DNA of 7,958 nt, from the NCBI GenBank assembly GCA_028282395.1, contig JANQHY010000114.1, positions 1 through 7,958 on the forward strand. Reading direction: 5' to 3'. Below are positions 1-6,853 of the stretch, piece by piece. The translations under genes and the position numbers were made by a program. Every line of letters begins with the position of its first letter. Positions within the stretch are counted from its first letter, which is position 1. A model generated the notes under the pieces. The model made no database searches. It saw nothing but the letters and a program-made list of their open reading frames with translations, and was not told where the DNA came from. The stretch is from Gammaproteobacteria bacterium. GTDB lineage: Bacteria > Pseudomonadota > Gammaproteobacteria > UBA12402.

Positions 1-1
1 T

Positions 2-271
2 GATGAGCAGTTGTTGTTGCAAACCATCAATGATGAACTACCACAAGATAAGGAGATTGCCATGACCGTTGCAGAACAGATCGCCAAGCGCAACCTTCAA
101 CAAGGTATTCAACAAGGTATTCAACAAGGTATTCAACAAGGTATTCAACAAAACAGCTTAGAAATAGCTAAGAATATGTTACGTGAAGGCGCTAGCGATG
201 GTTTTGTCATTAAAACTACCGGTCTCACAGCTAGCATCATCGCTGAGCTGAAAGGTAAAATTAAACATTGA
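2..271 (+). CDS. Rpn/YhgA-like recombination-promoting nuclease family protein, C-terminal end (5' cut by window)
   Basis: The frame is open from base 2 to a TGA at 269-271, so this is the tail of a longer gene; the TTG at 11 is an internal codon, not a convincing start. The visible 89 or so residues match the C-terminal layout of the Rpn (PD-(D/E)XK nuclease/putative transposase) family: a helix with MTVAEQIAKR, a low-complexity (GIQQ)4 stretch, then an amphipathic LEIAKNMLREG segment and a final TGLTASIIAELK helix. In this family the N-terminal part holds the nuclease and promotes RecA-independent recombination; none of that domain is visible here, so function and intactness cannot be judged. 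The gene ends 107 bp before the next start and is not obviously co-transcribed with it. Assignment rests on the GIQQ repeat and the 'KNML.EG....I...TGL' tail, which are characteristic but short. Confidence 0.75.
   Translation, partial: DEQLLLQTINDELPQDKEIAMTVAEQIAKRNLQQGIQQGIQQGIQQGIQQNSLEIAKNMLREGASDGFVIKTTGLTASIIAELKGKIKH
104..151 (+). repeat. Four perfect tandem 12-bp repeats (GGTATTCAACAA)
   Basis: Four identical in-frame copies of GGTATTCAACAA start at 104, 116, 128 and 140, preceded by a degenerate partial copy (cttcaacaa, 95-103). Each encodes Gly-Ile-Gln-Gln. Because the unit is a multiple of three, copy-number change would lengthen or shorten the protein linker without breaking the frame. 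Perfect nucleotide identity, including codon choice, suggests recent slippage expansion. Confidence 0.9.
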
Positions 272-284
272 TTTAATTTCTTTG

Positions 285-329
285 GGTCTGCCTCCTTGCA
301 ACTTGCTGTATTGTTGTTACGAGCAGACC
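285..329. repeat. 7-bp inverted repeat (GGTCTGC / GCAGACC) in the spacer after the nuclease gene
   Basis: GGTCTGC at 285-291 and GCAGACC at 323-329 are perfect inverted copies separated by 31 bases. The long loop and the absence of a following T run argue against a standard intrinsic terminator. It could be a chance repeat or a weak folded 3' end for the nuclease mRNA. Confidence 0.25.
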
Positions 330-378
330 TATTGATATATCGTATCACCGGCCCGCTTACATATTTAGATTAGATATT

Positions 379-1362
379 ATGATTCCCTTGCTTGAAAAAA
401 TTATTGTTTTAATATACTTCGGCCTTTTTAATAGCTGTGCCTTTGCCTGCACAGCTATAGCAATAACCGGATCCTCCTATATATCAGGTAACCAAACTAT
501 TATTACAAAAAATAGAGATGCTTACTCAAATAGTCTGCAAAATCTAATTTTATATAAACCATTGCATGGATATAAGTTTATTGCATTAGCATATACAGAC
601 TTATTTTCCACAAGTTTGGAAACCAACAAAAGCACGGAGAATAAAATATCTCTTTATAAATATCTCGCAAGTGGCACAAATGAAAGAGGCCTTACTATTG
701 TGGCAAATAATAGCGTTAATAGTGATAATGAAATCACTGTTGATAGAGAGCAAACCTCATTAATTAAGCGTATCTTAAGCAATTATTCAACAGTAACAGA
801 AGTTATTGATAAGATGCCTACCATTTTCCACGATGCCGCTCCATCTTTGTATATGATTGCTGATAGCGATAGAATTATGACAATACAAATTGCACAAAAA
901 GGCATATATAGATATCAAATAAAGTTCGCTAAACCAATTAAAGGGCAGAATCAAGGCTACCTGTATCAGACCAATATGTATAATATAGCACATTTGGAAG
1001 TCTATAATTTGCGCTATAATCCAAGCGCATACACAAGAATGAAAACTTTATGTAAATACTTTAAAAATGTAGTTTTTCCGGTCAATGCGAATAATATATA
1101 TACTCTGTTGTCAGAAAAAAATGAAGGATCTAATAATAGTCTCAATAGAGACGAAACAGCGGCAAAATATACTGTGCTATACTCTAGCTCGACGAAACCG
1201 CCAAACCTTATGGTAGAATTTACACTCCCAACCCAGACATACAATAAAATAAAAATCAAGTTGTCAGAAAAGTTTTTTAGTGAAACTAAACCTGGCATCA
1301 TTAACAGAACTCATTATGGTCTTGACATAAAGCCAAGTTCTCCATCAAAAGTTGCTATTTGA
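379..1362 (+). CDS. Exported Ntn-hydrolase (linear-amide C-N hydrolase; C45 / choloylglycine-hydrolase-like)
   Basis: This 327-residue protein looks like an exported N-terminal-nucleophile amidohydrolase related to the acyl-CoA:6-APA acyltransferase (C45) and penicillin V acylase/bile-salt hydrolase (C59) families, which cleave linear amide bonds. Residues 1-23 form a signal peptide (Lys7, a hydrophobic core LIYFGLF, then AFA), and cleavage after Ala23 would leave Cys24, the expected nucleophile, as the first residue. Further family-like landmarks are TKNRD (43-47), the GTNERGL loop (99-105) followed by NNS, MIADSDR around 160, and an S-x-x-TR motif near residue 220. The natural substrate (acylated amino acid, beta-lactam, bile salt, signal molecule) cannot be told from sequence. 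The ATG at 379 is chosen because it yields a complete signal peptide, but no good Shine-Dalgarno precedes it (AGATTAGATATT). It is followed by a 351-bp gap, so it is probably a single-gene unit. A lipoprotein reading of AFAC is possible but would block the nucleophile. Confidence 0.75.
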   Translation: MIPLLEKIIVLIYFGLFNSCAFACTAIAITGSSYISGNQTIITKNRDAYSNSLQNLILYKPLHGYKFIALAYTDLFSTSLETNKSTENKISLYKYLASGTNERGLTIVANNSVNSDNEITVDREQTSLIKRILSNYSTVTEVIDKMPTIFHDAAPSLYMIADSDRIMTIQIAQKGIYRYQIKFAKPIKGQNQGYLYQTNMYNIAHLEVYNLRYNPSAYTRMKTLCKYFKNVVFPVNANNIYTLLSEKNEGSNNSLNRDETAAKYTVLYSSSTKPPNLMVEFTLPTQTYNKIKIKLSEKFFSETKPGIINRTHYGLDIKPSSPSKVAI

Positions 1363-1713
1363 CTGTTTGATTGATGGTACCACAACAAAATGATATTAAT
1401 GTATACTTTTTGATAGGTCATTGGCACCCTTCCAATAGTGCACAAGATCATAACACTTTTGCACCGGATAGATCATCAATTGGCCCCACTCTATTAGCAG
1501 CTTCATTGAAATGTCCTAAGTCATATTACATAAAGGTTACTAACCATATTCTATCACTCACCTGCTTATAGAAATAACTCTGACTCATAGTATTAGAAAA
1601 AGCTTACACAACATTTATGATTTCACTATGGATAATCATTTTCATTTCTGTAAATTGAGTAGGTGTCCGGGAGTCAACGTTATTAGTAAATAATATTACT
1701 TAGGAATGAATCT
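1363..1713. other. 351-bp intergenic region between the Ntn hydrolase and the M9 peptidase
   Basis: No convincing gene lies here. A 65-codon open frame from ATG 1374 to 1571 has no ribosome binding site and encodes nothing recognisable. A 5-bp hairpin (ATTGG/CCAAT, near 1420-1436) lacks a T run. The right third is very AT-rich, holds a weak Fur-box-like sequence (1631-1649) and a TTGAGT hexamer at 1655-1660, and ends in the peptidase ribosome binding site (AGGA 1702-1705). The peptidase promoter is probably here, but no -35/-10 pair with standard spacing stands out. Confidence 0.6.
1631..1649. promoter_or_regulatory. Weak Fur-box-like sequence upstream of the M9 peptidase
   Basis: On the minus strand, 1649 to 1631 reads AGAAATGAAAATGATTATC, matching 14 of 19 positions of the classical Fur box, including an intact ATTATC half and GAAAAT next to it. 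In such AT-rich DNA a 14/19 match can occur by chance. The site lies about 65-80 bp before the start codon of a secreted protease, a plausible position for iron control, but this is inference. Confidence 0.2.
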
Positions 1714-4656
1714 ATGTTGACTCAAAAAACTAAATATGTTGCACAGGTAATTTCTCTAGCGGTGCTGTCGTATTGCTGTTCAGTTTCCACTTTATCCGCA
1801 TCGCCAAAATATCAGTTAATTCAACCGGTTGCTCTTGAGGCTATACCAATAAAGCTAAAGGAAAACACTAAGTCAAAAAAAAGGCAATTCTTGGAAAAGC
1901 TAGTTAATTTACATGGGGAAGCATTTTTGAATGCTTTACTAGACTTAAGTAATTATGTAAATAAAAGTTATTTGTATAAAGCAGATCCTGATTTGATCGT
2001 TAAAATATATTCTTCACAGAATATTATGATAGTAGTGAAGGCATTAGAATCCGAATTTAGAAAATATTCGCTTGGTGTGACTGATAAAAACAAACTTATT
2101 GCTTATCAAATTTTTCTGGGATATTACGGTGATGCTCGACATTATTATAGAAATACTAAAGAATGGGGCAGTAAAATAAGAATTCCCGCACTGTCCAAAA
2201 CTACTCTAACAAATATAAAAACGGTATACACGAACTATTTCGCTATACCCAATATCATCGATAAAGTTGTTAACAATCAGGATGATGCAGAAGTGGCAAT
2301 TAGTGCTGTTGACAGTATTCGATATTTAGGAATGACTAACTTATACCTGCGGGATATTACCAAATTTATTCCTCCTCTATTACGTGTTGAAGCAGGTACA
2401 AAAAATTTCTCTGCTGCTAACTTATTATTTATTATTCCCCGTAATATTAGGTATGTTGACAAGGATCAATATGGGGATTGGAAAAGCGCAATTATCAATA
2501 AAAACGTTTTAGATAAATTAAAATTAATTATTGACTCTTACTCTAGGACTGTGCACCCAACTGAGCGATTATCAAGGGCCGCAGAGGAGGCGGCTATAGT
2601 CATAGGGCACCATCTATCGAAGTATTACGATAACCCAACAATAAGAAATGCTATGTTCCCTATAGGCAAAGACATCATGAATCGTTATCACTCGAATCCT
2701 AAAAATGTCGCTTATTTAGCGGTTGGCATAGATTTGGTTTACTATAAGCAATGTAGGGTGATGCATTTATGTAATGATTGGAAACAACATGCCATATCCG
2801 CTATATTTAAATTCAAAAAGACGTGCCCGAAGACGGGATCTATTTCAGATCAAGTCACCATACGTGCTGAAAACTTAACGCCAAGTGAATTTACGACAGC
2901 GTGCAAGGAAATTAATGAAGCCTATGCTCGCACTTTTAATAAAATTGGCACTAATGTGCCACTGCCTGGTAATAATAATAAGTTGTTGATTACCGTTTTC
3001 AGTAACTCTGCTGATAATATGATATATGGAAATTTATTATTTGATATAACAAGTGGTTCTGGTGTTTTTTATGCAAGCCGAGGTAACGCACCCTCAAGAA
3101 TTTACACATTCAAGTTGCATAATAATCTTATCATGAATCTAAGGCACGAAGTCACACATTATCTCGAATCACGCTATATTGTTGCAGATTATACAGATTA
3201 TAGTAGCAGGGAGTCCCTAACATGGTTTATAGAGGGGTTTGCTCAATATATTCAATATCTCAATAGTAATGAGCAGGCTATTGCAATCGGTAAGAAGAAT
3301 AAATACCTTGCAACTGCCATTATTTCCGAAGTGGATGATCCGGATTACGTATACCATGGAGGTTATCTCTTATCGAGATATTTTTTCGATCGTCAACCAA
3401 ATGAAATGAAAAGAGTTCTACAAGCACTAAGGAAAGTTAATGCCATTTCATTAGCAATAGCTAAAATAAAAACATTTACAACAATCCATGATCATGCATT
3501 TCAAAACTGGGTACTGTATGACGTATCTTCACAAGAAAATCCAAATTTAGAGGAATGCACAAATGGTGCCTGTGACCCAAATCAACAAAGACTAAATCTT
3601 AATGTAACTAAAATGAGGGTTTCTACAGTTAATAACAGAATTCGATATTTTCATGTTAATGTACCTGAATGGTTAAATGATGTAATTGTTAAGACTTTTA
3701 GCGGAGAAGGTAACGTTGATATCTATGCAAAATATAACAGTTGGCCAACAAAAAAACTATACGATGCCAGGATAATACAACCTGGAACCACGCATGATTT
3801 ACTAATACACATGCCTGTTGCCCAAGGTGGTAGCAATTTATATCTTGCATTGGTTCCTGGGCAGTCAGGGTTCAAAGATATTAGCTTGGAAGCAGTATTG
3901 GAGAATAAAAACCTGGAGCATGATACCTGTAAAGTAGATCATAGCAATCTATTTAATCGAGTACCTAAAACAGGGGTTTTCTCGATGCAAAACCCTAAAC
4001 ATTATGCTATTTGGGTGCCTGTAGGCTCGAAAGATGTACTCCTTAAAACCTTTGGTGGAAAAGGTAACGTCGATATTTATGCTAGATATGGAACTTGGCC
4101 ATCACGCAGGATATATGACGCCAGAACAAGACAATTGGGAACCAATCATGAGTTAAGAGTTTATATTTCTAGCATTAAACAGTTTAAAACAGGTGATTAC
4201 CTTTATGTTAGCTTGTACCCGCAAGGAAGCTTTGAAGATGTTAACTTAGAGGCGATACTGGAGCCTAATCAATGTACAAGTATCGCATGTAACCCAGGTT
4301 ATATGCAAATGACTAATGCTGTAGCTAAAAAAGGGATTTCCTCAACTCAAAGCCGTCGGCACTATAGTATGTGGGTGCCTTATGGGTTTAGAAATATTCA
4401 AATTGATACTTCTGGAGGGCGAGGCGATCTCGAGGTTTATGTCGGATATGGATACTGGCCAACTAGAGCGCGGTACGATGCTAAATCAATATCGTCTGGG
4501 ACATACCATCAAATAGAAGTGCCAATTTCTGATAATCCTATTTATGAACAGGGTGGGTCTATCTATATTACCCTTTACCCTAAAAAGGGTGGGTTCAAAG
4601 ATGTTTCTTTAGAGGGGATCTTAGGATTATGTCCTTATGATAAAGGTGAGCGGTAG
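1714..4656 (+). CDS. Secreted M9-family (collagenase-type) zinc metallopeptidase with three C-terminal PPC domains
   Basis: This 980-residue exported protease has a signal peptide at 1-29 (Lys5/Lys7, core VAQVISLAVLSYCC, likely cut after LSA29). A large mainly helical region (about 50-350) sits where M9 collagenases carry their activator domain. The catalytic part (about 400-600) holds the zinc motif HEVTH (478-482) followed by YLESRY, and the third ligand Glu507 in LTWFIEGFAQY, an order and spacing typical of gluzincin collagenases such as clostridial ColG. Three tandem repeats follow at about 615-735, 739-850 and 854-970. Each carries G-x-G-(N/D)-x-(D/E)-(I/V)-Y, a WP(T/S) and a YDA element and ends in (F)(K/E)D(V/I)xLE, the pattern of bacterial pre-peptidase C-terminal (PPC) domains, which assist secretion or substrate binding and may be removed during maturation. 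Family members degrade collagen or related proteins outside the cell; the actual substrate is unknown. The start is supported by AGGA at 1702-1705, 8 bases before the ATG. The gene is convergent with the next one, with 28 bp between stops and no clear terminator. Confidence 0.88.
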   Translation: MLTQKTKYVAQVISLAVLSYCCSVSTLSASPKYQLIQPVALEAIPIKLKENTKSKKRQFLEKLVNLHGEAFLNALLDLSNYVNKSYLYKADPDLIVKIYSSQNIMIVVKALESEFRKYSLGVTDKNKLIAYQIFLGYYGDARHYYRNTKEWGSKIRIPALSKTTLTNIKTVYTNYFAIPNIIDKVVNNQDDAEVAISAVDSIRYLGMTNLYLRDITKFIPPLLRVEAGTKNFSAANLLFIIPRNIRYVDKDQYGDWKSAIINKNVLDKLKLIIDSYSRTVHPTERLSRAAEEAAIVIGHHLSKYYDNPTIRNAMFPIGKDIMNRYHSNPKNVAYLAVGIDLVYYKQCRVMHLCNDWKQHAISAIFKFKKTCPKTGSISDQVTIRAENLTPSEFTTACKEINEAYARTFNKIGTNVPLPGNNNKLLITVFSNSADNMIYGNLLFDITSGSGVFYASRGNAPSRIYTFKLHNNLIMNLRHEVTHYLESRYIVADYTDYSSRESLTWFIEGFAQYIQYLNSNEQAIAIGKKNKYLATAIISEVDDPDYVYHGGYLLSRYFFDRQPNEMKRVLQALRKVNAISLAIAKIKTFTTIHDHAFQNWVLYDVSSQENPNLEECTNGACDPNQQRLNLNVTKMRVSTVNNRIRYFHVNVPEWLNDVIVKTFSGEGNVDIYAKYNSWPTKKLYDARIIQPGTTHDLLIHMPVAQGGSNLYLALVPGQSGFKDISLEAVLENKNLEHDTCKVDHSNLFNRVPKTGVFSMQNPKHYAIWVPVGSKDVLLKTFGGKGNVDIYARYGTWPSRRIYDARTRQLGTNHELRVYISSIKQFKTGDYLYVSLYPQGSFEDVNLEAILEPNQCTSIACNPGYMQMTNAVAKKGISSTQSRRHYSMWVPYGFRNIQIDTSGGRGDLEVYVGYGYWPTRARYDAKSISSGTYHQIEVPISDNPIYEQGGSIYITLYPKKGGFKDVSLEGILGLCPYDKGER

Positions 4657-4684
4657 GCGATAGACGTTATTTTGTGTTTGCTAA

Positions 4685-5410
4685 TCATATAATATTCATA
4701 TGATCCATAGAAAAACCGGGAGAATCGGGAGATTTTCTTTGAAATAAATAAAACATACTTTCAGCTTTTAGCTTAAAGGATCGTCTGGATCTTGGTTTTT
4801 CGATACTTTCATTAACCATTTCTCGTGTGATTTTTTCTCCACCTATAGTGTGGAAATGTTCCGAAAGCACATGGCTGTCGTCAACAAATGCTTTTGTGAT
4901 TTCATCGTACACGCCGATGAGTTCAAAACGATGGTCTAAGTAGGCAACTTTTGCATCACTGTGAGAGTCATTTACAAAGAGGTAACCATCCGGCTTTATA
5001 TATTTGCCACAAGGCTCTGATACAATACCTGCACTTAGTGATATCAACAAATCAAAACTATTCGGTCTACCGAGCTTATCTGTATAACGTTTACAACTAA
5101 AATTGATGTTTGGCGCAGTTGCATATTCTTTATATTGATCAACCAACATTAACGCCTTTTCGTCAGAATAGAGCCCGGCAACTTTATCGTCGCAGTCTAC
5201 ATAATAAACGCTTGGGAAAAAGAATGACGGCGTAATATGCCGATGGCATCCTGGGTATAAAACGGTGCCAATTTCAAGCATGTGTTTCAATGCGCGAAAA
5301 ATGCAAACGTAGTGATCTTCTTGACTGCCCGCTCTAACATAAGATTTAAAATAGGCGCTAATTTGCTTAGAAAGCCTTCCGCCTGGGCGACTTTTAATAA
5401 CCGGCTTCAT
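4685..5410 (-). CDS. SAM-methyltransferase-like Rossmann-fold protein of unknown function
   Basis: The 241-residue product has the signature of a class I SAM-dependent methyltransferase-like fold. A first strand plus loop reads VLYPGCHRHITPSF (50-63), the acidic end of strand 2 is YYVDCDD (69-75), a central strand is SFDLLISLSAG (118-128), and KPDGYLFVNDSHSD (139-152) follows. The YPG(C/S)..HITPS.xFP..YYVD pattern resembles a widespread but uncharacterised bacterial family; the glycine-rich SAM loop of classical enzymes is replaced by PGCHRH, so methyl transfer is not assured. No signal peptide or membrane segment is seen, so it should be cytoplasmic. The basic N-terminus (KPVIKSRPGGRLSK) precedes the fold. 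No close Shine-Dalgarno is present: AGGAA on the minus strand lies about 12 bases upstream of the ATG. A TATAAA at 5442-5437 (minus strand) could be a -10 element but has no matching -35. Probably monocistronic. Confidence 0.6.
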   Translation of the reverse strand: MKPVIKSRPGGRLSKQISAYFKSYVRAGSQEDHYVCIFRALKHMLEIGTVLYPGCHRHITPSFFFPSVYYVDCDDKVAGLYSDEKALMLVDQYKEYATAPNINFSCKRYTDKLGRPNSFDLLISLSAGIVSEPCGKYIKPDGYLFVNDSHSDAKVAYLDHRFELIGVYDEITKAFVDDSHVLSEHFHTIGGEKITREMVNESIEKPRSRRSFKLKAESMFYLFQRKSPDSPGFSMDHMNII

Positions 5411-5588
5411 AGAGAATGGCCAATTCCTATTGGTTATTTATATGGTAGCTCAAAGTGGATGGTGTAACAATTAGGTCCGTTTCGAAGACATAAGTAACAC
5501 TTTTGGCTCATCGCCATAAATGAGGATCAGCCAATGATAGTTGTAACATTGCACATAAAGACATGTGTTGCCTAAATTTAAATGATTA

Positions 5589-5975
5589 TCACTTTTTTGA
5601 CTTGCGAAACTCCATAGTCATATTATAACCATTTATGGCTGGAACAGCTATCGCGTTAAGGATCAGTTGGGAAAGCATAATTAATGTGGCAGTTGCCAGT
5701 CCATCTAGAAACCAAGCAAGTAATATCCCCACACTGCCCATATATGAGGGCATATTAGTTAATTCTGAAATTGTCTGTATTCCGGTCACTGCATGAATTG
5801 CTAATGCGGCCCAAAATCCGAAACAATAAGGGCAGTGCCAGCTTTCATATAAGTAACTAAGTGGTTTGGGAAGTCTATTTATTATTTTGTTAAACCAGTT
5901 TCCCCAGTCAGGCAATTTTTCCCAAAAAAGTATATATATAGATATTCCTATTAGCGTTGGCTCTAAATTTATCAT
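5589..5975 (-). CDS. Small integral membrane protein with CPYC motif, DUF1360-like
   Basis: The 128-residue protein has about three hydrophobic segments (about 7-19, 52-66 and 81-112) and a short charged C-terminus (MEFRKSKK). The segment SWHCPYCFGFWAAL (46-59) has the Cys48-x2-Cys51 pair next to a membrane helix typical of the DUF1360 family, whose role is unknown; the cysteines could bind metal or form a disulfide. Asp91 lies inside the last hydrophobic stretch. A strong ribosome binding site (minus-strand AAGGA, 5986-5982) sits 6 bases before the ATG and fixes the start. That start overlaps the stop of the upstream 41-codon ORF by ATGA, so the two are probably translationally coupled. No T-tract terminator was seen after the stop; a short hairpin (CACAT/ATGTG, around 5551-5566) lies beyond it. 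Confidence 0.65.
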   Translation of the reverse strand: MINLEPTLIGISIYILFWEKLPDWGNWFNKIINRLPKPLSYLYESWHCPYCFGFWAALAIHAVTGIQTISELTNMPSYMGSVGILLAWFLDGLATATLIMLSQLILNAIAVPAINGYNMTMEFRKSKK

Positions 5976-6097
5976 TTTGTTTCCTTATTTATTTCAAGCG
6001 ACCAAGTATTAAATTGTTTTTGTAGCGCATTTTCATCTTTCCTGAATAGAAGCATTTTCTTATTCTTAGCTGTGAAGTACAGGAAAAGTAACAGCAT
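5972..6097 (-). CDS. Hypothetical 41-residue protein, ATGA-overlapping the DUF1360-like gene
   Basis: On the minus strand an ORF runs from ATG 6097-6095 to TGA 5974-5972, its last four bases being the ATGA that starts the membrane protein. The product begins with a hydrophobic stretch (MLLLFLYF), then basic residues (TAKNKK) and a charged, Gln/Asn-rich tail ending EINKETK. The frame stays open upstream, and a TTG at 6121-6119 would give 49 residues (LKNKIPSC before the Met); an ATG at residue 15 would give 27. No clear ribosome binding site supports any of these starts, which is the main weakness. The stop/start overlap and same-strand position between TetR and DUF1360-like genes favour a real leader or partner peptide, possibly membrane-attached. 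I recognise no family. It could also be the remnant of a longer gene. Confidence 0.4.
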   Translation of the reverse strand: MLLLFLYFTAKNKKMLLFRKDENALQKQFNTWSLEINKETK

Positions 6098-6161
6098 ACA
6101 ACTGGGTATTTTGTTTTTCAATATTTCTGGCGCACTAATCTGAGCGGGTATCTGAGAAGAG

Positions 6162-6764
6162 TTATTTCACTTGAATATTGACGCATGGTGATAACAACAC
6201 CGCCAAACAACTATCAATTGCTAATTGACGATAGTGATCAAGCTCTGTTTTCGTAAGCTTTATACTATTTTGTAGTAATGGATATACAGTAGATGCCATC
6301 AATAAAGTAATTTCCTGAACCGAGATGTTACTATTTAATTGGCCTTGTTGTTGGAAATAAACAATGGGCTTTTGCCAGGCAAATGGTATAGCAAATCCTA
6401 CATCTGACCAATCAAGTGAGCTAATGTGTTCACAGTATTGCCAACGCATTAATTGTACCAGGTCAGCAGAGTGACAATATAAATTAAAACGATAATTGAT
6501 GACATCAGTGATAAATTCACGCGCACTGTTCATGTTTGGTTGAAAATTTTGCTTATGGATAGAAGCAACGTCTTCTTTTACCTTTTGCCATAAATTAGCT
6601 TTATTACCAAAGTGGTGAAATAACAAATTTTGATTAACTTGTGCGGTATCGGCGATTTTCTGCATTGCTGTTCCAGCAAAACCATAAGCAAGAAAGCATT
6701 TCTTTGCTGCGGATAGAATACGCTTTCGTGTTGCGTCTCCTGAGGGGCGAGTTGTTCTTACCAT
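6162..6764 (-). CDS. TetR/AcrR-family transcriptional repressor
   Basis: The 200-residue protein has the classical TetR N-terminal DNA-binding domain: ATRKRILSAAKKCFLAYGF (11-29), then TAMQKIADTAQVNQNLLFHHF (about 32-52) containing the helix-turn-helix and recognition helix, and GNKANLWQKV (54-63). Residues about 70-195 form the variable helical ligand-binding and dimer domain, which gives no hint of the inducer. Its divergent orientation from the HlyD-type efflux gene, sharing an 89-bp control region, suggests it represses that gene and itself until a toxic compound binds. No Shine-Dalgarno is visible before the ATG (minus strand CCTAACCCT), but the start fits the family's usual distance to the HTH. 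Downstream on the same strand, the small ORF and DUF1360-like gene may be read through from it. Confidence 0.88.
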   Translation of the reverse strand: MVRTTRPSGDATRKRILSAAKKCFLAYGFAGTAMQKIADTAQVNQNLLFHHFGNKANLWQKVKEDVASIHKQNFQPNMNSAREFITDVINYRFNLYCHSADLVQLMRWQYCEHISSLDWSDVGFAIPFAWQKPIVYFQQQGQLNSNISVQEITLLMASTVYPLLQNSIKLTKTELDHYRQLAIDSCLAVLLSPCVNIQVK

Positions 6765-6782
6765 AGGGTTAGGAAAAAATAA

Positions 6783-6811
6783 TTGAGTAATGACTATATT
6801 ATTGTTAAAAT
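6783..6811 (+). promoter_or_regulatory. Sigma70-type promoter of the HlyD-family gene
   Basis: TTGAGT (6783-6788, 4/6 to consensus) is followed after exactly 17 bases by TAAAAT (6806-6811, 5/6). The start point would be near 6818, about 36 bases before the ATG at 6854. The -35 lies inside the left arm of the inverted repeat. Confidence 0.5.
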
Positions 6812-6824
6812 ACTAATTTAGCAA
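6796..6824 (-). promoter_or_regulatory. Candidate promoter of the tetR-like gene, overlapping the divergent one
   Basis: On the minus strand TTGCTA (6824-6819, 4/6) and TAATAT (6801-6796, 4/6) are 17 bases apart, which places transcription start near 6789, inside the left arm of the inverted repeat and about 25 bases before the repressor ATG. Weaker than the divergent promoter; AT-rich context makes alternatives possible. Confidence 0.35.
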
Positions 6825-6853
6825 ATACTCAATTAAATAAAAAAGAGATCGGC

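Larger units (their letters stand above)
6780..6835. promoter_or_regulatory. Perfect 10-bp inverted repeat, candidate TetR operator
   Basis: TAATTGAGTA at 6780-6789 and TACTCAATTA at 6826-6835 are perfect inverted copies. A related half-site, TACTAATT at 6811-6818, lies between them in the same orientation as the right arm, and AAATACT recurs at 6808 and 6823 (15 bp apart). The left arm covers the -35 of the efflux promoter and the right arm lies just past its expected start point. This position would allow repression in both directions. Binding by the neighbouring TetR protein is inference. Confidence 0.55.

Noticed and set aside
1374..1571. 65-codon + strand frame in the gap after the Ntn hydrolase
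   Set aside because: No ribosome binding site, no recognisable motif, and it lies in a gap with no supporting context; most likely chance.
1663..1680. TGTCCGGGAGTCAACGT, reminiscent of an insertion-sequence end
   Set aside because: No partner inverted repeat, target duplication or transposase remnant was found nearby; only a loose likeness to the palindrome at 7930-7953.
4657..4740. Bidirectional terminator between the convergent peptidase and methyltransferase-like genes
   Set aside because: The 28-bp spacer has no stem followed by a T run; the AGAAAA/TTTTCT pair inside the downstream gene has a long loop and short arms.
5282..5467. 61-codon + strand frame running out of the methyltransferase-like gene
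   Set aside because: Mostly antisense to a better-supported gene, with no ribosome binding site or family resemblance.
5501..5530. CTCAT/ATGAG short inverted repeat in the spacer after the DUF1360-like gene
   Set aside because: Five-base stem with an eight-base loop and no T run; expected by chance in this much sequence.
5572..5591. Second ATGATTATC-containing Fur-like site near the DUF1360-like stop
   Set aside because: Only about 12/19 matches and located at a gene end rather than a promoter.
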